Assembly: GCA_027604005.1 (NCBI GenBank) | Contig: JADGJT010000023.1 | Span: forward strand, 12,754-76,753 | Origin: Dinochytrium kinnereticum | Taxonomy: Eukaryota; Chytridiomycota; Chytridiomycetes; Chytridiales; Chytridiaceae | Direction: 5' to 3' | Length of the DNA stretch: 64,000 nt | Shown: positions 1 through 13,105 of the stretch, piece by piece | How positions within the stretch are numbered: position 1 is the first letter of the stretch | How the letters are laid out: each line of letters starts with the position of its first letter | The notes under the pieces: model-generated | Seen by the model: only the letters and a program-made list of their open reading frames with translations | Database searches by the model: none | What the model was told of the DNA's origin: nothing | Program-made: the position numbers and the translations under genes

Positions 1-2610
<2,610 letters not shown>

Positions 2611-3527
2611 AAGAGCAATTCTATCGTTATCTTCCTTTGCGACGGGTTAACTGATAGATTGAAGTATAGGAAACGTTAGACAATGCAATGTCGAATGCGG
2701 TATGAGGAAAGCTTTGGATGACTTCCAATCTCGCGACTCCTTGCAGCATGCACCTCGCCCATGGGATCGAATGCATGCAGTAGAACAACGGTCAGCTAAG
2801 GTGCAGTGACCGGCATCGCGAGATTTCATGGCTGAAGCCAATCAAGGCTCTCTCCACAGTTCGCAAGACAGAGCGATTGCAAGGTCCCCTTGCCAGCACA
2901 ATATATCTCCATCTATTCAAATAGTAGATGAAATACATAGCACCAACGCATTACTGGCTGCCCTCTGATAAGCGTTGCTGGCAAGGGCTGCCACCCATAC
3001 AGTCACTGTCATCGGATTTCCAGCCCTCGCCTTGAACACCGCCGCAATCCCTCACGAATGCACGCACTACGTTTTTCATACATTTCCGTGGTGAAGTTCT
3101 TAATGCCTGAGGCTCGGTCGCAAATGCTTGAGGGCCGTTCGTTGGCGCTCGTCTTCGCAGTAACCCCTCCACTAGTAAAGGGAAAAAAATTCTCAGAGGT
3201 CAAAAAGAAAACCTCCAAAACTAACGTTGCCTCCCACCAACCAACAGACCGCCGTTGCGGGTGGATGGATGGAAGGTTGAGGAGTCGCTCTTCTCAATTA
3301 CACTCCCCATATACCGTTCAATTGTTTGCACTCGCTGTCGATTTGCTCCAGCCTTGGTCCGTCATGGTTCATCATCACGCTCGGTGTTGCTAAAGGCGTT
3401 TAGGTCAGCATGCCAGTTGGTATAGGGACAAGCGAGGGCGGTACTCAGGCCCGATATATTACGCATGAACACATATTTATTGCGTAAAACAGTTGTTTGC
3501 ATGAAGCACGGTCAATATGAAGTGATA
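2611..3527. other. Intergenic region, no supported gene
   Basis: About 0.9 kb between the start of the Ubp15-like gene and the end of the membrane-protein gene at 3528. The open frames here are short, overlap each other on both strands and show no recognisable domain. It should hold the promoter of the Ubp15-like gene and the 3' end of the membrane-protein gene. I see no RNA gene. Confidence 0.5.
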
Positions 3528-5789
3528 TCAGCAGTATTCCCTCGCGTTCTTTAAATCCCTCACCATCTTTACAGTGTCCATTCGAATCCTTCCCACAGGT
3601 TCCCCTGTTGTATCCACACTCTCCCCAATTTTGACGACGACATCTAGATTCTGCCAAAGCACATGCTCTTGCGCGTTCGCCGTCCCCACCAGATTGGTAG
3701 TGAAGGTGGAGTCGCTCAGCAGTGTTAGGAAGTACGATGGATCAGAAAGCGCTCTTAAGCCAGGGGTAATAGGATTCTTCAGTAAGAGCCATGTGCATCC
3801 CAATCCAAGCGCGAAAAGTGAAAATATAAGCTGCACCACAGCCCCGATCAAGACGCTGTAGCTGGACCATGCCTCAAACGAGACGAACGCGGTATCGACA
3901 CTGTCCACGCGTCTTGGACAGGAAGATCCCCTAGTTTGGAAAAACCTTTGAATGGCGGCTCGAAGTAAAATCGCAACATGAGTTTCAATTCCAGCGTCGT
4001 AGAGTGATGGATCTACTGAGATGAGGTTGGAACTGGTCCAGTACATGAGTGTGTTCATCATTCCTGGGGTGATGGAGGGAGTACTGTAAACCTGACCTTG
4101 CTCCATCATTCCCGAAAGCGCGGTAGCAATAGAGCTCATTTGAGCTGTCTGAACCTCTTCAAGTTGAATGAATTCCGAGTTCACAAGGGCGATGCTCGCA
4201 GTCGTACCTTAAAAGATTAGGGCTAATGAGAATTACGTAGAAATACCATCTGTGAGGAAAGTGGCCAGAACCTGAGAGTTTCGAAGTTTAGTGATAGCAG
4301 TTGTGCAAATAGGCATCATCTCGGAATAGAAACCGCCGCAGTTCGGCACATTTCCATGAACGGTTCGAATGGTCAGATCAGTATCATTGTTGGTCAAGTT
4401 CATGGCTCGGCTAAGCAGGGAGAAGGGTATATCCTTCTCATCAATAGCCACCATAAGTGCGCGTTGATCCTGAGCGGTGATGAAGCCTTCTGCGACCACG
4501 TGTGAGTCCGTGACATTGTGGCATTCACACGCAGTCGAGAGATAGGCACTATATCCAGGACCCATAATAGTGTCCCCATCTTTAATAGCACCAACAAGCT
4601 GAGGGCCAAAAGTGAAATGAGACCCCTCATCGGTGCATGTGCGCTGGGATCTCAAACATCCCAGGGCGTTTCCAAAAATGAATTCTGCGACCCCGAGCGA
4701 TGTCTCAATGGTAGGGTAACGTCTATCACGTAGTTTGGTACTATCAAAGAGAATGCAAGGGACAGTGTTGGCAACCGATCTCATGGTCTTGACACTAATA
4801 CCCGATGCCCCAAAGGGCGATAATATCATAACCCCTTCCAAGAGTGCCCAGACCAAAGCTGCACGGGACAAAGACTTGCGGCACGGGGAGTTTAGGGAGA
4901 GTTGATTAGAAAATGAGAGTCGTAGTATAGGCTTCTTGTGCATGAATCCACAGGCAGCCATGCTGTACCCCCCGGATGTGAGTTTTGACGCCATGAATAT
5001 CATAGCAGCCTCGTCTAAAGCGTGAACTGTCACAACATTCACGACAATGAGAATCAATTGAAACAAAACTGGGCCAATGGATTGAATGAGAGACCTTGGT
5101 ATGGCGACCGTCGTTCCCGCTTTCATAGCAAGTGCAATCCATATCAACAGCATGTTCATCGCGATGGCAGCGAACATAATGATTAGGTGTCTTACTTTGC
5201 TCCCCAACGTCTCACTAAGCTCTCTCGAATGCGGAAACTTTCCTTTGCCAAGGGTCATTGTGGACCGGCTGTGATGAACCGATCCTTTGCTCGGAATGGG
5301 GCGGAGGGAATTTTTAGTCTTTCGTGAGTACGATCCTCCACTAATAGATGGCCGCCGAGTTGGCTTATAATATGACGGGCTCCTCTCCCTACGAAATCCA
5401 CCCTCCTGCGATATGTCGTCGTCAGGCCTTTCGTCGTACTTCTCCCCATCAGCCGGCTGAATCTCCTCGTCAGATAAGTCTACCAAATCATCATCCTCTT
5501 CATCACGTGTGTAGTCTTGCGGGGCCATGATGCTGATTCTGGAGCCGAGTTTGGTCGCCAGTAATTTCGGCGTCTCAAGCAGCGAGTTGTATGGCTTCAG
5601 TTTGTCATCACCAATGGCAGGATCGTCCATCTCTCGGGTAGCCAAGATCTTGCTCTGATGCGAGTTTGATGTGAGCACCTCATGAAACCGCTTCGTCCCA
5701 TCCAGACTTACCTGCGGTCCTCCCTTAATGGTAGATGCTACACTTCCCACATCGGCCTTCTTTGGTTCAGCCTCGTCGTCTTCAAGCAT
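3528..5789 (-). CDS. Multi-pass membrane protein of unknown function, paralogue A
   Basis: Two exons: 5789-4247 and 4207-3528, separated by a 39-base intron (4208-4246). Splicing gives the junction TDG-TTASIAL, which matches the unspliced reading of paralogue B at the same place, so the intron is well supported. The protein is about 740 residues. Residues 1-180 are charged, Ser-rich and probably disordered and cytosolic. Hydrophobic segments follow (LIIMFAAIAMNMLLIWIALA; LFQLILIVVNVVTV; ALVWALLEGVMIL), then a large region with several Cys and N-glycosylation sequons, likely luminal or extracellular, then a C-terminal hydrophobic segment (LIGAVVQLIFSLFALGLG) and a short tail. A conserved block GYSMAACGFMHKKPILR...SPCRKSLSRA lies between the second and third hydrophobic stretches. 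I do not recognise the family. It is a tandem duplicate of the gene at 6152-8469. Confidence 0.85.
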
Positions 5790-6151
5790 GATGCCAACGA
5801 TTTATTCACAGAGGATTTTAGCGGTGCCCCACGCAGGATTAAAACTCGATCCAGGGGATGGAGCGGCTTATGAGCAAAAGCATCCATTGTGAGAGATGTC
5901 CAAGGTCAAAAATCTGTTGTTGATCTTTGAAAAACGTTGACCCCACCAATAACAATAATGCAGTCGATAAACACCGCTTTCTTTGTCGTGTAAACTCAAC
6001 CTACCTACAGATTTTCATCATGGTTTCGTGCGGAAATCTCTAAAGTTTATTGCATGGATTGTCTATAAGCGGCAACGCAAAATTGGACATGGAAGTCTCA
6101 GGCTCATTCAAGCGGTAGAAATAATATGAAAATGAAGCGGCATTCTTCCAT
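5790..6151. other. Spacer between tandem paralogues
   Basis: About 360 bases, AT-rich, between the stop of paralogue B and the start of paralogue A. It presumably holds the terminator of B and the promoter of A. No open frame of note. Confidence 0.5.
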
Positions 6152-8469
6152 TCAATAGTAAGCCTTTTCGTTGGAGAGAGGCCGCACGAATTTCTCCCTA
6201 ACAAAAGATATGATATGTATGATTATGATTAACTTGGTAAGGAGGCTTGCGCGAAAAAGCCACAAATGAAATACCTTTCCATTCGAACATGCCCGATTGG
6301 CTCGCTCAGGGTATCGACTGATTCTCCAATCTTGACCACCATGTCTAATGCCTGCCAGAAAACATAGCTTGGTGCATTCGCCGTTCCAGCAAGATTAATC
6401 GAGAAGGGCGAATCAGCTAGCAAGGTCATAAAGTAAGATGGATCCCTCAAAGCTCTCAACGCAGGAGTGATGGGATGCTTGTGCAAAACCCAACTAAATC
6501 CTAGAGCCAGGCCAATGAGGCTAAAAATTACTTGAACAACACCAGTAGCGTACAGAGACGCGTATCCCCAGGGCTTCATAAAAACTTTTGACACATCATC
6601 TCTGGCGACGAATCGGCGACATGTTATTCCTGTCATGGTGAATGTCCTTTGCATTCCGGCTCGAATAAGGATAGAAAGGGTGGTTTCCATACCTTTGCTC
6701 ATTTGAGATGGGTTGATGGAGATAAGATCATAGGTCATCCAATATAGGACTGTGCTTGCCATGCCAGGTACAGTTGAGGGAAAATAATGGTGAGATCCCG
6801 GCGGCATTATTGTGTCCAGAGCAAACATTAGATCGGTGACATTGGCAGTATGAATCGGCATATCGGCAAGCACTTCTGACTTGGTTAACGCAATTGAGGC
6901 AGTGGTACCGTCTGTTTGAAAGGTGCTGAGTACTTCAACATTGAGAAACTCGCTAAAATTGGTGAGGCAGACGGGGACTAGCGAATCCGAATAACCACCG
7001 CATCCGTTCGTATTGCCCAGAACATGGACGGATGTGAACGTATTTGCCGTGCGGTTTCGGGGTTTGGCATGATACAAAAAGGGAGTCCGCTGATTTCTCG
7101 CAATTCGAAGAACTTCCTCTCCGTCGCCTGCCTTCAATAGACCTCGTGAAGTTGGTAGGGACGATGTGATATTGTAACATTTGCAATTGGACGCAACATC
7201 CGTCGTGAAACCCTCTGCCTTAATGGTGTCGCCAGAACTCACTACTCCACTCAGTTGCGGTCCCACAACAAAGTCACTGTGGTCATGTCCACATTCCCCT
7301 TCACTTCTCATACATCCCAACGCAGATCCGAAGATTAGCTCAGAAACTCCCAAAGTTGATTCTAGAGTTGGATAACCCCTATCCATAAGGTCGATGGCAT
7401 CATAGCGCAAGCATGCGGTGGAAGTGGAGAGAGTGTACACGAGCTCTGTCGATATTCCAGTGGCACATATTGGCGACAGAAGTTTAGCGGCCTCCAAAAT
7501 CAACCATATGAATGAGACCCTATGAAGCATCTTGCGACACGGTGAACTGAGAGACAGCTGATCTGTAAACCAAGTTCGGAGCATGGGCATAGTGTGCATG
7601 AACCCACATGCAGCCATACTGTAACCCTTCTTGGTGTTCGTAAGAAGTCCGCTGATATATATACATGCTCCAGCGTCAACGGCCATAATCGTCAAGATGT
7701 TGCTGATAAGTAAAACGATTTCAATCACGACACCTCCAGCATATCGAACAACACTCGGTGGGACCGCTATCGTAATACCATCCGTAAACCCATTCGCCAG
7801 TATGATAATAAGAATGTTCACAATAACAACCGCGCTAATCATGAACAACTCGCGAATCTTGACGTTGATAGACTCACCAAACTCCTTGGCGTGAGGGAAC
7901 CGGCTCATTCCAATGGAAACGCTGGAATTAGGGATAGAAATTCCAGTGTTGCTGCTCTTTGCATTTGGCTCAGAGTTTGGAGAAGGGATATGGTATGGTG
8001 CCGAGCTCCTTGTTGAGTTCCTGCTTGGACCCATTTTCTGAGTTGAATGCTTGCGACTAATAGAAGTTGGATAGGCAGGAAGCCTGTCTGACGCGATCCC
8101 CTTGCTTTCTGAGCCTTCCGCGCCCGTCCTTTTGCTGACACGCCGATATGCGGAGTTTCGTCGCCGAGGGGTCTGTTCATCACTGTCCTCGTGTACGTCA
8201 GAATCACCCTCGACTTCTGAGTTCCTCGGCGAGAGAAAAGGGGGTAGTCTCGGCTTTTCATCTTCAGAGGGCTTCAATAAATCCTCTTTTGAGTTATCTT
8301 CATCGTCGTCATCTGTTAGATGAAACGTTGCCTTGATCTTTCATTACGAAGAAGGTTATGTCAGCGTCGTCAATATATTTGAGGGAAGTTATGAATATAC
8401 CTTCTGGTTCCCGTTGGCATTAGCGTGGGCAGCCTCTGTCTTTTTGGTGGTCTGCGAATGTTCCTCCAT
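6152..8469 (-). CDS. Multi-pass membrane protein of unknown function, paralogue B
   Basis: Three exons: 8469-8401, 8337-6275 and 6197-6152. The first intron (8338-8400) joins GNQK to IKATF; the second (6198-6274, 77 bases) joins VRMER to the last residues EKFVRPLSNEKAYY, which align with the end of paralogue A (KMVRDLKNAREYC), supporting both the intron and the stop. Like A, it has an acidic and Ser/Arg-rich N-terminus, hydrophobic segments (ELFMISAVVIVNILIIILA; VIEIVLLISNILTIMAV; VSFIWLILEAAKLL), the shared block GYSMAACGFMH...LSLSSPCRKML, a Cys-containing central domain with many sequons, and a last hydrophobic segment (VVQVIFSLIGLALGFSWVL). The two copies are clearly homologous along their length but well diverged, so the duplication is not recent. 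Function unknown; surface receptor- or transporter-like topology is only an inference. Confidence 0.85.
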
Positions 8470-9452
8470 AGATTGGAAAAGCCGGTAGCTCGAGTGATGA
8501 GAGTTAAGTAGAATGATCCCCTTGGAAACAACCTTTATAAATGGGGAGGTAAGATATCACAACTGTCCCAACTGTTTATGATCGATTGAACAATGGTCCA
8601 AAGCACCCTGATCACATTTGTAAATCACTAACATGAACGCTAAGGGAGAAGCCTCAGAAAACAAAAAAAAAAAAAAAAAGGAAAAGAAAAGAAAAGGCCA
8701 TCAGATCTGTAAACGTCCTTGCCAAACTACAGCCAACTTCGTCCTGCGAGTGGTCGGCCATTCAGCTGCAGCAACGTTCAACGCATTGACACGTCTCATG
8801 CTCTCCTTCGCGACTCTTTGCTTCCTCTTACTTTCTGCATTCCAGTTTTGTCATCCACCCGCAAAAGATCATCCAGATCTACTGATTGACGGCTATTGTC
8901 CAAGGGGACAGCTCACATGCACCCGCTTGACTCATAGTGGGATCGGCCTCCCCCAGCGTTTGAACCCACACAATCACCCAGTGTTATGGTACCAGATTCA
9001 TGCTCACACAATGCAGCATTCCTGGACAGCTACGGTTGGCAATTGGTTTCAGCACCCCACAGAAACAAAAAAAAGAGAAAAGGAAGGTCTGATGTCCAAA
9101 GTGTTTAAGTAAGGAAACCTTCTATTGTTAGGTTCCCTGAATGACCACAACCACACGAGTGCCAACCAACACCGAATTGAACGAATGTCCATACATAATG
9201 ATAAAAGCGTGGACTCTCAATTCTTCCTGTTCTTCTGAGATTGAACTTCCTTCTTCTCACTCTTTGGATGGTAGCCAAGTGGACGGGACAACAGAGCCAC
9301 GCGAGCGTCTACAAACCGCAAAACTCTCAATAGCAATATCTTAAACGTCTAGCTGCCTCAAAAGCCAAATAAACATTGCGTGCAAATAAAAGCACTGCAA
9401 TATATGTAAAGGCCTTCGTCTCATGATCACCCAACATCTCTTCTCGCCAACA
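8470..9452. other. Intergenic region, no supported gene
   Basis: About 1 kb upstream of paralogue B. It contains a purine-rich run around 8662-8697 (A-tract then AAGG repeats) that creates a long open frame on the plus strand with a Lys-only stretch. That frame lacks any domain and I do not accept it as a gene. Confidence 0.5.
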
Positions 9453-10685
9453 TCACATACGGGCAAAAGAAAGATGCTTCAACACCCTCTCCGACTTCGT
9501 CCCAGGCCTGGAAGCCTCACACCCCGGCGGATGCCGATACAAAGGCGACCCAAGCTCAAACGGGGTGGACAATCGCGACACCCGCGTCGGAACGCAAATA
9601 GGCATCCCCACCAGCACCGGTGTCTTTGACCTGATCTCCCATCGAGTTGACAAGGACGGAAACGCGCTCTTGCTTCTCGAAGCAACCTGCGCTCGTTGAG
9701 GAGCGGGACCGTCTTGACTTGATGATGGGTGTTGGTGAGCGGACATGATCCTCGTTGGGGCGGTTGCTGCACGCTTTTTGAGGAAGGGTTGCGGAGGTTG
9801 GGGTTGGGAAAGGATTGGCTTGGTAGATTCGGTCTGGGCACGCCAGGCTAGAAGCTTTGAAAGGACTGTCAGCGGCAGAGTTGGGCTATGCCTCACTTAC
9901 AGGATTAAGTTGCATTTGTATTGTTCGCTGCATAAACCTAAGTTCATTTCTCGTGTAATAGTCTTTGGGAGGCTAAAAAAGCAACGTGTCAGAACTCGAC
10001 GCCTCCATCTAAAAGCCGCATGCAAAGTAAAAAAAACACCGTCAAACGACGGTCATGGGAAGATTCAGGTCTTCGCATCAATATTCCTTACCACTGTCCA
10101 AGTAACTTTCTCTTCCTTTCGAGGAGGGATAAGGTCCGGCGGCAGGCCAGAAAATGTCCTTCTCTTCTTCCCCTTTTGTTTTAATGGCGCCGTATTCAGG
10201 TCCTTGACGGTGACCATAAGTACGGGGGCTGGGAAGTTGGGAACGTCAGTTGTGTAAGGTCGAGATGGTAAGTCAACGGCCGGAAATCCAGTAAAGTCCT
10301 GCCTGCTCTTGACTTGAGGTGCGTCACCTGATTTCTCCAAAAAAGTGCCAACCGCCTCCTGCGCATCCATCTGCAGGTTAATCTTGCTGCCTCGCCTCGA
10401 GTCTCCCTTGTTGATTCCACGATCCTCGCTGCCCCTTGTAAAGCTCTCTCCCGCCGATCCCCGTCTTGAGGCGACCTGAGGTACAGAAATAGAGACTTCC
10501 TCGTTGCTGACCTCAAACGTCTGCAACTTAGCAAGAAGCACAGGCAGGGTGGCCTCAGAGAGTGACCCCAGATCCTCCACCTGCGAATCCTTCTGTTTCC
10601 GTCGTCCCCGTGATCTTCTCGGCTGCCCATCTCTCACCGTCGCATGCTGCAAAGACTCGGTGATGCCGTTGAGTGCTTTCACCAT
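9453..10685 (-). CDS. Hypothetical protein with a conserved-looking YYTRNELRFMQ segment
   Basis: Three exons, read by eye: from ATG 10685 to about 10092 (ending VTWTV), a middle exon of 24 codons near 9902-9973, and a last exon from about 9855 to the stop at 9453. The two introns are in phase 0 and have good consensus ends; splicing gives TWTV-PPKDYYTRNELRFMQR...QLNP-LLAWRAQTES. The N-terminal 200 residues are basic, Ser/Arg-rich and probably disordered. The middle segment, aromatic and amphipathic, looks like the only folded part. The C-terminus is Pro/Arg-rich. I do not recognise the family and see no catalytic motif, signal peptide or membrane segment. Confidence 0.6.
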
Positions 10686-10947
10686 GTTTCAGCAATACAT
10701 CTGCCATGCAATGTCTGCAGCGGGGCTCCGCAGACCATCCTGCCACCTGTGGAGGGATTTCCTCCTCAGCCAATACCAAGAGATGTAGAGGATGGATTGA
10801 CGGGCAATCTCTCAAAAAGTTTATTCTGTGTGCAGAGGCAGCAACAACATCAGCGGCCTAGGACCCGCCCGCAGGCCTCGATCCGGTAACTGTTAACGGC
10901 CAGTCCAACACGAAGCCTGAGTGCGCTATTTAAGAAGGTTATAGTCC

Positions 10948-12675
10948 TCAGTGCTCGTCCTTTACGATTTGGAGCCCTCCAACGACTTCGAGGAAGAACT
11001 TTGCTTTCAGAACAACATCTTGGTCTGAATGATTTGATTATGCGTCAAATACTTGAAGCAGCCAGGCAAAAGAATCTCCCCCAAAACTCACCTAAATCAG
11101 TATGCCCATAAGTTGCAATCACATTGATCTCACAACTCGAATCCAATTCACAAGGGCTTCCCCTCAGAACGTCGTCTACCCAACGGAGCCACGGAGGGAG
11201 ATTAGGAAACTGGTATCTTGTTGGCCGATCTATCAATCGAAAAACATTGTCAAAACAATGAACCAAAGCAGGAAAGAAGAGACCGCTTACCTCCAAGTTG
11301 GGGATCCCGGATTTCAGGCTTATAATAAAAGACTTCACCGACATTCACGCGGGCAGCCTTTGGCATGACAATGGTCTTATCATACTCTTTAAAAATCCAG
11401 CCACTGTCTGGGGTTTTCTTCGCCTCAACCGATAAGACCTTCAATGCCAAAGGTTTACATGAGAAATGCGATAACGACCTTGTACAATCAGCAGTAGCAC
11501 ACCCAACATACCGGTGCCCCTTTCGTCTTTAATTTCTTGTTATCCCTATTGTATCTTGCGACAAACCGCTGTCTGAAGAGGTAAGCTCTGATGATAGTTT
11601 GCGGGAATTCTTCTGCAGCCTCAGGATCCTCTCTCCTCAGCTCAGCAAAAAAGCCATCAGCAAAAGGTGTCGGCTTGAACTTGAAGCTCTCAAAGATCTC
11701 GGAACATATCCTATTCTGCATCTTTTTCGCAACGAGCGTCATGTGTCTATGAAACGAGCGTTAAAAAAAGGTGTGGAAAAAGATTACTTGCATCCGATTG
11801 CCAGATGGATCGCAAGAATTGCAATCACTGCATACCCTTGCGAGATATGTAAAGAATACAACGTCAAGTCTATCCTCGACCTCGTTGGTCATCATCTGCC
11901 CGCTCCATCTAGCCTTTTCGCCAGAGAACTCATAAGAACCGGTTACGAAAACTTTTTCCTGGTCGCCATCCTCTGTCTACAGAAGCATCAAAAAAACTGT
12001 AGAGTTCCAAGCCGGGGTATCAGAACTATTGGTACAAACCTGAACATCCCTCCGCTGCTGATGCGCTGGTGACGCTCGCATGCGGGAACGCCTTTCAGTG
12101 GCATCGGCCGTGGGAGTGCGAGGAGTTCCACCTGCTCTACAAGACGCGGGCTGGCTTGGAGTCTCGACAGTCGAATCGGACGGGTCATCTAATCATGAAG
12201 TGTCATTCAGTTTGAATGGATGGAATCCGCCACAGCTCCCACAGAGTGCAAAGAACCCAGACCCACCATTTCCATCTTCACCGTCGCTACTTTCTTCACC
12301 CTGATCCACATCGTCCAAGGTCCGCTTGCGCTTCCGCTGAGATGGCGTTCGAGTCAAAGGCGTTTCAGGTGTTCTCGACAGCTAATAAAGACGGATTGAT
12401 GTCAACAATGACGCACCACAGCAGAGAACGTAACGAGGCAGGGGCGGGGTTGGGAAAAAGGCAAACACGAAAGAGAGGCTATCACAACCGACCTGCCCAA
12501 CGTGATCAGAGCCAGTACCAGCCATGATGGATGTCGCGGCCCGAGATATCTTCTCAACAAGCCTGAGAGTCTCTGACCAGTCCACCTTTGACGAGCATTT
12601 CACCCTCGCCAGCTCAGCACTGGCAATGATGTCGTCCAGAAGGGCAATGACAACCTCGCAGGAAGATCCCAGCAT
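10948..12675 (-). CDS. Conserved fungal protein with probable C-terminal Ig-like domain
   Basis: Multi-exon gene. The start is ATG 12673-12675 (first residues MLGSSCEVVIALLDD, a helical segment to about 12495). A basic and acidic disordered exon follows (12370-12200), then exons with GSYEFSGEKARWSGQ (about 11950), MTLVAKKMQNRICSE...FKFKPTPFADGF (about 11740-11640), FRQRFVARYNRDNKKLKTKG and DSGWIFKEYDKTIVMP, and finally FPNLPPWLRWVDDVLRGSP near 11180-11230. The last exon begins after a 3' splice site near 11026 and ends LEVVGGLQIVKDEH at the stop 10948-10950. The order RYNRDNKKLKTKG, then LPPWLxW...LxGxP, resembles a conserved family of fungal proteins of unknown role, and the LPPWL...GxP pattern is typical of bacterial/eukaryotic Ig-like (He_PIG/cadherin-like) folds. 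Both are remembered resemblances; a search would be needed. Function not assigned. Confidence 0.65.
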
Positions 12676-12678
12676 GGA

Positions 12679-12698
12679 TGTGTGTGTGTGTGTGTGTG
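12679..12698. repeat. (TG)10 dinucleotide microsatellite
   Basis: An uninterrupted TG run directly upstream of the start codon of the gene ending at 12675 (minus strand), so it would lie in that gene's 5' leader or core promoter. Confidence 0.9.
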
Positions 12699-13105
12699 GA
12701 GGAGTGTTGAGGTCTTTTGGGGGGCGAGCGGACATGCAGCACGCAGTCAAGCAGCCAGGCACGCAAGAACTGACAAAGAAGAGCGGCGGCAGCAGCAGTC
12801 GCTGGCGAGGGAAGGGCAGCTGGAGGGTGATCGCTCGCTCAGCAGCGGGGGCGTCTCGCAGCAACAGCGCAACGGCAAGTCTGTTCGAGCACAGCTGGAA
12901 GGACGAACGGACAGGCGGACGGACAGGCGGACAGGATGCTCGCTGCAGAGAAAAAGTTGAAGGCGAATTTTGGCAAGCATTTTCTTCTTGTGCTTCTCTG
13001 GCAGCGAAAAACAAAAAACGCTGGATGGATGGAGCCACTTTTGAACGGGAGACACCCCACCCAACCACCTCCATCCGGACGCAGCTGTCCGACACGGGAC
13101 GCGCT
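12699..13105. other. Intergenic region with short GGACGGACAGGC-type repeats
   Basis: Between two minus-strand genes. It is GC-rich compared with its surroundings and has a short imperfect tandem repeat of GGAC/GGCGGACA units at about 12900-12935. Open frames on both strands (up to 237 codons) overlap and are compositionally odd (Ser/Arg/Cys-rich); none has a recognisable domain. It should contain the promoter of the 10948-12675 gene. Confidence 0.5.

Noticed and set aside
8633..9112. A 159-codon plus-strand frame
   Set aside because: Begins with an A-tract Lys run and a low-complexity stretch; no domain, no splice support.
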